DNA of 64,000 nucleotides from Monarcha castaneiventris obscurior (taxonomy: Eukaryota > Chordata > Aves > Passeriformes > Monarchidae). Made by a program: the position numbers and the translations under genes. The stretch is from positions 40,401,501 to 40,465,500 of the forward strand of contig JAMPIT010000575.1 in the NCBI GenBank assembly GCA_026261815.1, written 5' to 3'. The notes beneath the pieces were generated by a model that saw nothing but the letters and a program-made list of their open reading frames with translations, was not told the DNA's origin and ran no database searches. This document shows positions 13,254 to 24,650 of the stretch, piece by piece. Position 1 is the first letter of the stretch; the number at the start of each line of letters is the position of its first letter.

Positions 13254-13440
13254 GTCGATTACTGGAAAGACATGCAGCAGGAAGAAGCAGCAGAAAAGGT
13301 CAAAACAGAGGGAAATGAGTCATCCATCCTCCTGACAGGATTAGAAGGAAACACATTATATCACCTAACAGTGAGGGCATACAATGCTGCAGGGTATGGA
13401 CCACCTAGCACTGCTGTGCATGCAGCAACCAAGAAATCCC
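13254..13440 (+). CDS. CNTN5: Contactin-5 exon, FN3 domain 3 second half
   Basis: This 187-bp exon encodes 62 complete codons plus the first base of a Pro codon. It begins [20 protein letters not shown] and continues with [20 protein letters not shown], then [15 protein letters not shown]. The [14 protein letters not shown] run is the E to F strand signature of an FN3 domain, and AGYGPPS is the typical FN3 F-G turn. NES at exon residues 21-23 is a potential N-glycosylation sequon, consistent with an extracellular domain. The wording YWKDM and GLEGNTLYH matches contactin-5 as I know it better than CNTN1, 3, 4 or 6. Acceptor ttggcag and donor gtaagt are both strong. Confidence 0.93.
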
Positions 13441-13890
13441 GTAAGTAATCTCAGTAGCTTTGCTAAAAGGGAGAAGTCAAGGAGGAACCTCTGTCTCCTT
13501 GGGTTTTTATTCAGTAAGAGTGTATAATAATCAAGAATCATGTATAGTTTTTATTCATGGCTTTGCTTTGATGTTTAAACATTAATTCATATGACTTTGC
13601 ATTCATAACAGAGGTTATTTTCCTAGAAAACAAGGCATTTTGTACAAAGGGAGAGAAAAGAGTTCAAGTTCATAAGCTTTGTGGAATATATGAGGTGGGC
13701 AGAATAAATACACTATAATCTACTAAATTGCACAATTGATGAAAAAAAATCTTAAATGTTCCATCTAGATTTGGGAGCCGGCTAACACTACCAGTTTTAA
13801 ATGTAATGAAAGATTAAAATACTTTTCTTTTGGTTTTAAGGAAACTACCTATAAATATATATATATGTACATGTTATTTTTTCTTCTTAG
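13441..13890 (+). other. CNTN5: CNTN5 intron (450 bp) between FN3 domains 3 and 4
   Basis: A short intron with donor gtaagt and acceptor ttcttcttag. It contains a TATATATATATA run near 13854-13867 just before the polypyrimidine tract. The intron is phase 1, which is typical of boundaries between extracellular domains. Confidence 0.9.
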
Positions 13891-14003
13891 CTCCCAGCCA
13901 AGCACCAGGCAATATTATGTGGATACAGGATGGCTCACATGTATCTCTTGGGTGGGAGCCAGTAAGACCTCTAGCTAATGAATCTGATGTAATGGGATAC
14001 AAG
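13891..14003 (+). CDS. CNTN5: Contactin-5 exon, FN3 domain 4 first half
   Basis: This 113-bp exon starts in phase 1, completing the split Pro codon, and encodes [14 protein letters not shown], then [20 protein letters not shown] and GYK. PSQAPGN is the conserved inter-domain opening of the last contactin FN3 repeat. W of SLGWEP is the strand-B core Trp, and GYK is the strand-C entry. ANES provides a second potential N-glycosylation site. It ends in phase 0 at donor gtcagt. The segment resembles the corresponding contactin-5 region more than other family members, in which this position usually reads NWxxVKA. Confidence 0.93.
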
Positions 14004-15388
14004 GTCAGTGCTTCCCTTTCCTTGCTCACCTTTCTCTCTTCCAAGCAATTGCTCCTCTTTTTTGTTGGCTTTTTTCCCTTTCTTGTTCCTCTGTGCAAGT
14101 AAAGCATTCTATACAGACTGCCTCCAATCAGTGTTCACCATGAAAAGCAATAAATAATATTAAAATGAGAGAAATGACCTGATATATTTTTATGTTGTGA
14201 TTTTCAAATACTGAACTCTATCTGACTCCCCTCTATCTGAGGGGGTCAGTCCATCATCTCTGAGTCAGCAGTGGCTATTAATAATACCAGACTATAATGA
14301 AATTCCTAATAATTCTTCAACTGTGTTTGTCGTAAGATTTAGAGAAATGCAGAATAATGAGACATCTTTAACTTACATTAAAATTAATATTTTTATGAAG
14401 CAGAAATACTTCAGTTTGTTTTGCGATCATGTTGGTGATGTTCAGCAGCAGTGATGGCAACATCTGGAATTTAAAGTTTTGAAGTTTTAAATATTAAAAT
14501 CCACATTAACACTTAACTTACAAGTCATAAATAAACAGAATTCACTGCAATATCTTAAATCAAAGTAGAATGATTTCAGTGTTTTTAGAGAAGTGTGGGG
14601 TTTGGGTTTTCTTGAAGCCCAAATCAAATCATTTCTCTATACCCTAATCCCATATCTCCTCTAATACATCAGGAAATATCACCAAGAAAATGTAAAATGG
14701 TTCTAATAAACCAGAAACTGTTCTAACCTTTATCAGAATAGTTGATATTCTGAAATAGTTGAGTTGACTTCTTTGGTTTTTCACACCTCTCTGACCTTTT
14801 CAATTTTGTCTGGGAACAGAAACTCTTATGCAGAAATACCAAGAAGACAGCTACGTGCTGATTTGCTTTCCTCCCACACACTGTAAATTTGTATTGAGTT
14901 TCACAGGAAACGCAGGGACAGATCTGAACTGTTCTCAGACAACTCAGACAGCTAGGGTAAACAGTAAATACATTATTCAGGACATTTTCTTTACATTTGA
15001 AGTTGGGTTCTTGAGCCAAAAATGTGAATATCAACATGAATTTTGGGGTAAGAATTTGAACCAAATGGAATCCAAAATACATTTTGAAATTGTGGAGATA
15101 AAGTTGAGCAACACCTAATGCTGGAGAAGGAAAATGCTCTGTCTTTGCTCTAGATCATAATCTATGACCTTTCACATTCATTAATTGCCATTATACTTTG
15201 CTATTACTGTTTTGAAGCCACTGCAGGAAGGGAAGAGTAAAAGCAGATGTCTGTTCAAATGCAATGTCAAGAAATTCTCAATGAAAGCATGAAACAGCTA
15301 ACGTTGCAGAGATTGTGTTATCTACACAAAATGTCTGGTACGGATCTTGAGTGACCACTGTGACCACGGTCTACTTTATCCACCACAG
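14004..15388 (+). other. CNTN5: CNTN5 intron within FN3 domain 4 (1.4 kb)
   Basis: Intron with donor gtcagt and acceptor ccaccacag. It contains an imperfect hairpin at about 14223-14249 (CTGACTCCCC against GGGGGTCAG). Overlapping open frames at 14723-15118 on both strands look like chance: neither shows a domain and neither is flanked by convincing splice signals. No repeat family is recognised. Confidence 0.85.
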
Positions 15389-15557
15389 GTGTTATTTCGG
15401 CAAGAGGGCCAGAGCAATAGCCAAGTTATAGAAACACAGAAAACCTCTGCAGTGGTACTTCTTCCTGATGTTGGTGTCTACATCATCGAGGTCTGTGCAG
15501 TCAGTGAAGGAGGGGATGGGACTGCAAGTCCTCAGATCAGAGTTCCATCTTTTTCAG
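15389..15557 (+). CDS. CNTN5: Contactin-5 exon, FN3 domain 4 second half
   Basis: This 169-bp exon encodes 56 codons plus one base. It reads [18 protein letters not shown], then [16 protein letters not shown] and [18 protein letters not shown]. The [15 protein letters not shown] segment and the GVYIIEV...SEGGDG block are hallmarks of contactin-5, and SEGGDG is the F-G turn of the last FN3 domain across contactins. One oddity is Cys at exon residue 36 (codon TGT, 15494-15496), where I expect Arg from family knowledge (EVRA). The donor is gtaagg. The last base, G, joins GA of the next exon to make Gly. Confidence 0.94.
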
Positions 15558-17187
15558 GTAAGGTTACACTTATATTTGAAAGAGTGGTGATTATAGCAGT
15601 GCTCATTATCTCTATTATTCTCCACCTGAAAAAAATGTTCTCACAATTTTTTAGCTATTACATAAAATCATTGATCTGAGTCTTTAGTTCTATGCTGAAA
15701 CAAAGGTATCTAGTGGCACATGAGATTTTTGAGAGCATCTGAGGCAATCACATGAGGCTGATGAACAAAGAAGGTGATTTATTGGAAACCTCTCCCTTTT
15801 GAGGATAACATCTGAAAACCTAACTGAGCTGTGGATGTTTACATGTGTACTAGGTGTCTCAAACAGCAATATAGTCAGCTGGGATGCGATCCACAGAGAC
15901 AAGCAGACAACAGCAATTCAGCTAATCTTCTGAATTTAAGTATAAAGATATAAGCACCTAAGGACATCTGCAGTGTTCTAAGGCATCCCAGACAGAGATG
16001 GCAGATAAGATGTGGGACTTAGGGGATACACACATCATTCTGGACTACCAGCCAGAGGTGTACTATACAACACAGCTAAAAATGACATGTATTTATGTAG
16101 CTGAACCCTGTGTATGTGCCTGCTCCAGAATAAGCTGAATATCTCTGTAAATTCCAGTGACTCCCTTGCATAATTATTATTTTTTTTAATTATTAACTTA
16201 TAGCAGTATTAAAGTATTATCATTAGGTAAATTATGATGTCTAGCTGCTATCTCCTCAGTTACTGTGGTATGTTGACATTACATACCACACATACATATT
16301 GGTATTACACAAGTAAGCAAGAGATGGGAGGATTAGTGGCAAGAACAACAAAAAAATAACAGTCTTTGCGGAAACACGACAAGGCGTTTTAATTCTAACC
16401 TTCTGCTAACACTTTAAAGTTTTACTAAATATTGCTTTTTAGTCCTTAAGGAGGAGTAACAAAAAGATGTGAGCCTAAAACTTCAATCTAGAACTACAAT
16501 TTCAGCTCTAGTCCAGTCACAAACCAGAGTGCTATCATCAGGATGCAGAAGACACCAATCCCTACTCCATGGAATATTTCTTTCATTCATCGTTCGAACC
16601 ATAACTCTAGACCACTAACTCCTTCATCTAATCATATGCATATCATATTAGTTTCACTTAGGACAATTGTTGTCCAAAGAAATCCAGTGTGGTTCCCTTC
16701 CCATCTTGTTGCCACTACCATCCCGGAGCACAATTCCCCCAGCACGGCCTTTTAATGCACTGCTGTGATCAAAAATCAACACTGGACTAATGGGCCAAAG
16801 ACCATTTTTTCCTCTGGACAAACACAGGGATCAAGGGCTAATTTTCATTCCTTGTTCTGGGACAGAGATTTGTGACTCAGGGCAGCTTTTGCAGCCTAAT
16901 TCTTTTTTGAAGATTGAGGCACAAAACCATATATCTTTTTGGAATTTCCTATTAATTTGCAGACTGAATATGAGGATCCAGATTGTGAGTTGCTGTAGGT
17001 ATCATCATAAAATCCCATTTGTGTAGGCAGCTCATTTTTTGACTGCAGTCCTCAAGGTAATCCATTGCCTAAAATTAGTGTTTTGCTGAGGGAAATAGAA
17101 TATAAACTTTGGGCAAAAGCTAATATCTAGATGTACTGAGAACCATTTGCATCATTTGTTTCTTAATTACTTTACTTTTCATTTCAG
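15558..17187 (+). other. CNTN5: Last CNTN5 intron (1.6 kb)
   Basis: Phase 1 intron between the last FN3 exon and the GPI-tail exon, with donor gtaagg and acceptor catttcag. Open frames at 16543-16755 and 16790-17026 have no recognisable domain. I identify no repeat or RNA gene. Confidence 0.88.
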
Positions 17188-17291
17188 GAGGGAAAGTAAC
17201 AAGTGCTCAGTCCACCTTACACGTGTTGTCTACTTCTTCATCCTCTGTAACATTGCTTTTGGCACTGATGGTACCTTCAACCTCATGGTGA
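17188..17291 (+). CDS. CNTN5: Contactin-5 terminal coding exon (GPI tail)
   Basis: The coding part of the last exon encodes a Gly split with the upstream exon, then [19 protein letters not shown] followed by [14 protein letters not shown] and stop TGA at 17289-17291. The layout is small polar residues, a Ser-rich spacer, then a short hydrophobic end without a cytoplasmic tail. That is the organisation of a GPI-attachment signal: the hydrophobic part is removed in the ER and the protein is anchored to the outer face of the plasma membrane. The [14 protein letters not shown]...PSTSW ending is specific to contactin-5 as I know it and anchors the gene identification. The exact omega site cannot be read from sequence alone. 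An overlapping open frame at 17147-17332 is out of frame and not real. Confidence 0.94.
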
Positions 17292-17565
17292 AGGCTGCAG
17301 ACTTTGTTGTTGTTGTTATTTGTTTGCTTTAACTTGATGACACCAAGGGATGGAGTTTTATGTCCGTGGAGAAACTGAAAATACAAGCTAATGATTAAAG
17401 ACCCATGGAAATGCCTGTGGTGCGCTTAGAGGAGTGTTGGAGACATGGTCAATAATTCGTCAGGTTTTTATCTCTTCTTTATTTGTAAAAGTCCTCTGGG
17501 GACGAGACCCTTCTTGGCCCAAAAATATGCAGATTGTATGTAATAAACTTTTGTAAGCAAAGGTA
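17292..17565 (+). other. CNTN5: CNTN5 3' UTR (end approximate)
   Basis: Sequence after the stop codon is AT-rich and leads to AATAAA at 17542-17547, followed by T/GT-rich sequence (near 17570-17600) suited to cleavage and polyadenylation. The end is placed about 18 bases past the hexamer by convention. Further hexamers at 17680 and 17752 may extend the UTR. Confidence 0.6.
17542..17547 (+). terminator. Poly(A) signal AATAAA, proximal
   Basis: Canonical hexamer about 250 bases after the CNTN5 stop codon, with a T-rich downstream element. It is the best candidate for the main 3' end. Confidence 0.65.
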
Positions 17566-20440
17566 ATTTCTGTCAAATGTATTTTCGTTTTTTAATACGT
17601 TTGAATTTGGTGAGCCCAGTCATGTCCCATCAGGTGTTTAAACGGTGGTATCTACTACAGTACACCTGTATGGTTTGGGAATAAAATCCTTTTTTAAATA
17701 TAGAACAAAGTTTGATACAGTTTTGCTTTTGAATACTTTGCTTACATCCCCAATAAATGGTTGTTCCTACTGACAAGGAAGAAAAACACAGTTTATATAC
17801 AAAGACCACTGCAAAAGTAAAGAAGAACTTGTTCTGAAAATATATAATATGCATTAAATTAGCAAAAAGAATTGCCAGTGAAATACTAGACAGCTTACTC
17901 AGAACGTGGCAAAATGGAGCAGAGAGTCCATTTATTTTATTACCAGATAAATGGAAAATTATTAAACACAAACTTAGAAAACCAGGCAGTTTTTATAAAA
18001 TACCACAAGATTTCATGTCCAATGAAATTTTCAATAGAAAATAAAAAATCAATTCCTACTGCGTATTACAATGAAAATTTGACTGGTTGTTTAAACATGA
18101 TATACATTAAGCTACTAAGTGGACAAATAAAGCAATGCAAGGAGATTAACTAACTTTTCCCCACCACTTCTCAGTTGTAACCTTCATTTTCTTCTGTGTC
18201 CAATTTTTGGTAACATTGTATGCTTTATATAGTTGACAATCAAGCTGAAGTATACATGAAAGCATATTATGGAGAGAATATTAACATTTTTCAGAATGTA
18301 ATCATCTACATATACAGACTGCAGTAGGATATATTTTGGAGAATTTTGTTTCTGAGACAAAAGTACTTGGAAAAGTGCTACAGAGCATCATTCTAATTAT
18401 CTATCTAATTGGCTCTATTTCTATAACTCACTGGCAATTATTCTTGTAGGTAATGTGTACTATCAGTTTTAATCCCCATTTTTTTGCTGTACCAGACAAT
18501 TTTTTACTCAATAGACAATTTGGACATTTTTTCCACATTGGAAGGCCTTCCCATGTACTGGTACCTGAGGAAAAATGATTCCCAGGGAAGATGGTGTGCA
18601 TGTTTGTACAATCATGGTGTGCACAGTGTTTTGAAGAAGGGCATTTTGCTAACATGTCTAGGGATCATTCCTAGGAAGAACATTTCACTGCCTGGGAACA
18701 ATCAAGTCAAAAATGTTTAACATGAAACTCCTAATAGCATGGTTCTTCTCGTGGTCCACCCCTCTAAAAGTTTCCATGAAAAGCTCTTTGAGCTGATGGA
18801 TTCCCAATTCAAAATGCTATTATTTTGCCAAATCACTAGCAAAATTATTTTTGGCACTTAGCTAATACATTCTAACTGTGCTCTTTCTGAGCTGCTTCAA
18901 AACAGTAGCCAAGAAAGCACAACAGAGATAAGAAGGTGAAAAGTTGACTGATGACTAAATATTTTTGCTTTCTATATTTTATTAGTAAAATTTTTCAGAT
19001 AAGGTTCAACTCAAACCTTTATTACCCACTGATATTTTAAATAATTTTCTAAAAAATGGTGTTTAAATATACTTAGTCACCATGTTGCTCAGAAAACAGC
19101 GGCAAGAGAACTAGCTAAGAATACACTGTAGATATACAGAAAGAGGCCTTCTATATCTCTGCTTCTGGAAAAGCCTTTGAGGTCTAAGATAGAAAGGTGC
19201 AACGTACCTTGCTGAGAGAGCAAACTCATAGAGAATAACTACCTGCTGTCCCTTGTAAAGCAGCAGCATTGCTACTGTGCAGAGAACCTGCATCATCTGC
19301 AATCCATCATCTGCCAAAAGGTTAAAATAAATAAGAATAAAGTGATGAACCAAAAAGTCAAATGGCTATTTTATAAATTAGTTATGCATAATTTCCTCTA
19401 TTTTTTATACAGTTGCTTGCCAATGCAGTTTATTTCAGAGTATTGAAAAAGGCTACATTCACTGCTGGTGACATTTGGTTAAACTTTCTGATAACAATAA
19501 ATGGATATGCTTTATAGGAAGAATAAAAGTCTGATAAGGCTACAGAGCTCCATCTAGACACATCTCGCTCTCTAGTATGAAGATACAAATAGAAATACTG
19601 AACATACCATCAGGTAATGTAGTTGTATTGCAGGGACAAAAGGAGGTATGTTTTATATTCAACATGAACAGAATATGTATTTTGCATCTTAACTATATTA
19701 ATAAACATGTTTTAAATGTTTAAGTACCTATGTATTACCTATTTGTTACTTTGTAGAAGATGTTTCCTTATCATGACATTTTTAGTTGCAAGGGAAAGCT
19801 TTTTCCTTTTTCATGTAAAAGATTGTAATGGTGCAGTCTGGCGTCATTGAGGAGACTGTATTTTTGTATAATGTCACAAGATCTGTTCCGAAAGAAATAA
19901 TTAGAAAGAAACCTTGTTTCACAGACCAAAAGAAAGTTACCGTTATGGCCCATATCAAAATGTTAGATATATTGTATACAATCTGTATATATGCTATATA
20001 TAATGGTATATACAATGTGGAAGACACAGTAATATAATAGTTTCTGTGTACTGTTCTTGTAACATTAGATCTTTTTAATAAATTATTCTCTTTTTATTGA
20101 CTTTTATCTTATCTCCTGTCAGCTCCTCAGTTATATTCATAGAATACAAGGTGACACAATTATTTGGTTTTCAGCATCAAGAACCTTTAAATTACATGAC
20201 TTTGAAGAAGAAAGTGATGCATCTGCAATAGTGAATGTGGGAAATGCGGCCATTAAAATAAAATAATTTTTGGCATAATTTTAATTTCAACTAAATTTGG
20301 TTTCCCTGGGTAGGTATTTCTTTTCTAGCTAAATAACTGAAAGGTACAGGAAGGCCTGAATTCTCAAAATGGAACCATGCCTAACAAAAATTGCAATGTA
20401 AGTCTGCAATTTAGTATCAGAGATAAAGGTTTTCTGCCTT
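17566..20440. other. Intergenic, no gene seen
   Basis: AT-rich sequence directly downstream of CNTN5. Overlapping open frames near 18428-18720 and 19771-20037 are short, lack domains and have counterparts on the opposite strand. I see no repeat family or RNA gene. Confidence 0.6.
17680..17685 (+). terminator. Poly(A) signal AATAAA, distal candidate
   Basis: A second hexamer 138 bases after the first, followed by T-rich sequence. A third lies at 17752-17757. Use of these for longer CNTN5 transcripts is inferred only from position. Confidence 0.4.
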
Positions 20441-20457
20441 AAAAAAAAAAAAAAAAA
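20441..20457 (+). repeat. A17 homopolymer
   Basis: A run of 17 A residues lies about 13 bases upstream of a 5'-truncated CR1 copy. It may be the remnant tail of another retrocopy or a slippage tract. Confidence 0.85.
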
Positions 20458-20469
20458 TCATGAACAGAA

Positions 20470-20706
20470 GAGAGATTTATATTAGATTTTAGGAACAAAT
20501 TCTTTCCTAGGAGGGTGGTGAGGCACTGGCACAGGTTGCCCAGAGAAGCTGTGGATGTCCCATCCCTGGAGGTGTTCAAGGCCAGGCTGGATGGGGCTTT
20601 GAGCAACCTGGTCTGGTGGAAGGTGTCCCTAGTCCACTGCAGGGGGGTTATAACTGGATGATCTCTAAGGCCCCTTTTAACCCAAACCATTCTATGATTT
20701 CTATGA
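20470..20706 (+). mobile_element. CR1 LINE 3' end fragment
   Basis: This is the 3' terminal part of a chicken-repeat-1 type LINE, 5'-truncated as usual. Landmarks are GGCACAGGTTGCCCAGAGAA, CCCATCCCTGGAGGTGTTCA, GGCTGGATGGGG and the terminal ATTCTATGATTTCTATGA, an imperfect octamer array characteristic of CR1 ends. It covers the 3' end of the reverse-transcriptase ORF frame and the 3' UTR, with no intact coding. It is relatively well preserved compared with the other CR1 pieces here, suggesting a younger insertion. The minus-strand open frame across it is not a gene. Confidence 0.92.
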
Positions 20707-21706
20707 AAAGAAGTGCTTTATAAGGAAGTCACCAAGGTCAATCCTATATGTGTTGAATTATTACATCGTTTCTGGGACCTGTCTGTAACATTCTTTCAAG
20801 TGCCACTCATACCCCATGGCTGTGGAGGCACAAAAGCACAGTGTGGTCATTTCATGTTCAATTGAAAAGTTTAGTTGCTTTGTCTTACATTTGAAAGACT
20901 TTGTGTGACTAACCACATAGAATAATTTTCAAAAATACACATAACCTTTTGAGAAAAAAATGGAACAATGGATTACCCAGTTTTAGCAAATATTTTTCTT
21001 TTTGTTAGTTTTATTTGAGCTTTTAATAATCCCCAATCAGTCCTTTATGAAATGCATATTTATAGTGGTAAATGACTTTGCAACACAGTACGAAGTCAAA
21101 AAACCCATACTGGAAATAAAAATACATTGCCACAGTCATTTGAACTGAGACTTCAATTACAAAATGGGTATGGCCTAAATCGCATATTATATCAGGACTT
21201 CCATTAAATTAGTTGTGAATGTCACAGAAAACTGTAATGACCTGATTTTGCTGACATGGAGAACTATGCATATTGAAAATCCATATCCTATCAGAACTTC
21301 TACCGAACTGCAACCCCCTCTTGCCCTTTTATGGCCATCATCCCAGTTCCTCGGAAGATGAAAGACATTTTACTTCTTAATTACTTCCTATGCTTTTGAG
21401 CAAAACAATGTTGAGGATAAGAGAAAATGAAGAGCATTTTATTGCCACAGATTAGTTGGCTTGAGGCTATTACAAACAGCCTTACTAAGTATGCTGACAG
21501 ACAGGCTGCTTCTAAAAATACAGGTCCTGAGTTTGCTCTAAGACTTTTCTCTCAATTCCAATAAAGAGAGACCTGACTTTATCTTTATTGTGGTTCATAT
21601 TTTTAATACTTTAAAAAAGATAATGATAGAGTATATAAATAAAAGCATCACAAGCCTAAAAAAGAAATCTATGGATAATTGTACAATTTCAATATTCACA
21701 TTACTT

Positions 21707-21732
21707 CTTACAGCTGTCAGGTCAGCTGTAAG
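21707..21732. repeat. Perfect hairpin, 10-bp stem
   Basis: CTTACAGCTG is followed by a six-base loop (TCAGGT) and then the exact complement CAGCTGTAAG. A third CAGCTG lies about a dozen bases downstream. CAGCTG is an E-box core, so a cluster of basic helix-loop-helix sites is possible but unproven. Confidence 0.65.
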
Positions 21733-22906
21733 GTTCTTACAAGTCAGCTGTTTGAGCAAACTGGCAAAAATGTTTAGATGTGCAGCTATTTGTGCTTCCT
21801 GTGCTACTTTTCTGCTGTCAGATCATTAACTAAGCACCCCAGCCTGTAAAAGAAACCTTCTCTGTCATCAGAAGAAACATCCCCTCAAAGGGATGCTTTG
21901 GCTCATCTTTTATTATGATGAAATACGTAGGTCAGGCTAGAAAAAAAATACTCTCCCTTTTGGTGTGGTTTGGTGTTGGGGTTTTTTTCACTTTTATGCT
22001 CAAACTCACGATGTTAAAAAAAACTATAGAATAAAAACACGAGCGTCTTCCTGAAAAGTTATCAAGATGAATAGCAAAGGCAGGCACCATATGTGTTAAT
22101 CACAAGTAAAGTTATTCAGCATTTTTGCTTTTTTTTCACAAAATAAGATGGGAAAATGTATCAATTTCCTTTCCATAACAGAAAACATGTTAATAAAAAG
22201 ATACTGAAAGTGATTGAGGCATATCTGGGTCAAAGCTTTAGCAAATACAATTTTACTTTAGGCTGCATTGCTCTGCTCTCTGGCTGAACAAGCATTTCCA
22301 TTTCATAATGACACCATCTCTTATCTTCTACAAAAGGGACTTTTTAAGACAGGGTAGTCAAGCAGGATAGTTCCGATATTTCTTTAAAAATTTATCATGT
22401 GTAGTGACTGAATGACTTGGTAAAGAAGCCCCAGTTCAATTCCTTACTTTTGTATAGTTCATTCCATTATTCTTGAGTAATATATACACCCAAATCTATC
22501 ATTTTGGAGAAAGTCATTCTAGGTGACGATGTTTTACATGTATGTTTGTTCTAAGTAACACGTTTCACATGTGCTTTAGCTGAAATACCTCAACATCCAT
22601 CCTGCTCTGACCACCAGACTGTAGTGCATGGGCTCCCAGATGATCAGTGGAGGTAAGGCTCAAGCCTGCCATTAGTACTTGGAGAAGACTCAAAAGCATA
22701 TTTTTGATGTTTTCTGGCAATACTACCTTTATTTCAAGTCATATTAGTAAAAGCCAAATTACCCACGGTACGCTGAGTGTCCCTTTTGCTCCGGTTACAG
22801 AAATGAAACAGCAGTACTTGACACTGTCCCACAGATTTATGGGCAGACACTCCTTTCTTCCCCTGCCCTATACTGTAACAAAATGAAAAAGGGGTTGTGT
22901 GTGTAT

Positions 22907-22947
22907 GGAGAGAGATGAGGGGGAGGAGTAAAAAAAGGAGGAGGGAG
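22907..22947 (+). repeat. Purine-rich tract
   Basis: About 40 bases almost entirely A and G on the + strand, with several GGAGG runs around an A7 stretch. It follows a short GT run at about 22896-22904. Such tracts can adopt triplex structures, but no role is shown. Confidence 0.6.
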
Positions 22948-24519
22948 TCCATGGGAACAGTCTCTCAAAAGGACAACATGAAATTTACCCTGCCTCTTGA
23001 CCCAGCAGCATTTGTCTCCCAGCAAGCCATCTGAAATGGCAAGCTTTTTACCTTCCAAACAAGAAAGGAAGCATTTTTACCCATCTGAGAGCACCTGCAC
23101 GAGATTACCCAAAACACTAAGCTAGATTTCCACTGCGTTGTGTCAACACTTTTTGACTTTACAACAGGAATAGAAGCAAATTCCACAGCTTTTGAATGGG
23201 AAGTGAAAGAAATTTAATCACTACAAAATTTTTCATATAGAAAATCCTCTTGGGTGCCCAGGGTATACACGATAGGAAATATCAGTCTTTAATGCTCTTA
23301 CCAAAGCTTTGCCCATTTAATGCAGGAGATAATTTTGGCAGGTTGCAGACTGAACGTATTATTACATCATGGGAAACAGGCTTGCAGTTGCAAAACTTTT
23401 GTCAGATTTCTACTTTCTACACTTGAATATTGCTGGATGTCGGCAAGTTTGCTTTCCATTTTACCCTCCTGGTAGTTCTTCCTTTTGGACCATTTTTTAT
23501 TACGCCCAAATAACTCTTGAAAGTTTCTGATATACTAAGAGCTAAGACACTAAGAAATTCCTCCAGCACAAGAAGTCTCCAGCACCTTGAACCTTGGTGT
23601 GACAGCCTATTGGCAAACATACTCAAGGCATAGCTACTTCCACAGTTCTTCCCTCCACTAAGAAAAAATTTACCTTCATAAACTACAGTGAGGTATTCCT
23701 GTTCTTATATGGCTGCTGAACTCTTTCTTACTTTTCATCAAAGAGTACATCTATTAAGATAATGTAAGCATCTAAAAAAGTTGTTAAAAACATGGGGAGA
23801 GAAAGCCACAAAACCCAGTAGGCCTTTATTTATAGGCCAGCAAACAAACCAAACCCAAAATAAAACTGTTCCATCCAGATTAATGATGGTGGAGGGAGTG
23901 GGGGCTTATCACCCTGCAACTACAACTTAATTTGTCAAAAGTATGGAATGATCTGAAGTTCCATAACAACTTCTCACAAGGTTCACAAGGTAGGATGCTA
24001 TAGAGGAGGAATGGCAGCCAGGAAAAGGGACAAACAAGCTTTCTGTCCATTTTGTGGCTGATTATTACAGAGCTCAGCAGCAAGGTGAGAGATGTCTGGC
24101 CACCTTTTATCTCCTTTAAACACCTAAATCTCAACATTATGATGATACAAAGCCCTTTCAGATAATTAAATGGTAGATAATGTTGAAGGAGTGGACTGCT
24201 CAAAATTGATTGAGGGAGGAAAAGGCAGCAGGTATTTTCAATGCCAATAAATGTGAGATGAAGAAAACCTAAACTGTGTGAACCTAATGCTGAGTGTGGA
24301 ACTGACAAGTGAAATTCAGGGAAGGTGACTTGAAATAATCTCAAAGGGAGTCAGAAACTCTTGGCTCACCATACAGCAGCTTCTAGAATGTAAAAGTTGA
24401 GTGCCATCAGGAAAGTTATTGGGAGCAAGATTTAAAAAAAAACCCTTTTCTGCAAGACAAAATTTTGGTTTTATCAGAGTGCTGGTACTGGGTGCACTCG
24501 AGGTCTTGGCAGCTCAGAA

Positions 24520-24650
24520 AGTATCATAATAGAATTAGCAAAGAGAAAGACAACTCAAGTGACCAAGGGTATCATCTAGAACATCTGCCACCTGGGGAAA
24601 GGCTAAAAGGACTAGGGCTCCCCAGTTTGGAGAGAGGAGAGCTATGAATA
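24520..24650 (+). mobile_element. Old CR1 LINE fragment
   Basis: The stretch ending ACATCTGCCACCTGGGGAAA, GGCTAAAAGGACTAGGGCTC and CAGTTTGGAGAGAGGAGAGC resembles the CR1 segment that normally reads as CACCTCC...GACAGGCTGAGGGAGCTGGG...TTCAGCCTGGAGAAGAGAAGGC. It is diverged and both ends are uncertain. The open frame at 24465-24647 falls within it. Confidence 0.5.

Larger units (their letters stand above)
20707..24519. other. Intergenic, no gene seen
   Basis: AT-rich sequence with a perfect hairpin at 21707-21732 and a purine-rich tract near 22907-22947. Open frames such as the 154-codon minus-strand frame at 23880-24344 lack domain signatures. No repeat family is recognised apart from those noted. 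Confidence 0.55.

Noticed and set aside
17147..17332. 61-codon open frame over the last CNTN5 exon
   Set aside because: It is in a different frame from the exon, which reads in phase from the upstream splice junction to the conserved STSW-stop ending.
23880..24344. 154-codon minus-strand open frame
   Set aside because: Composition is irregular, there is no domain, and it lies in repeat-poor intergenic DNA. Chance is the simplest explanation.
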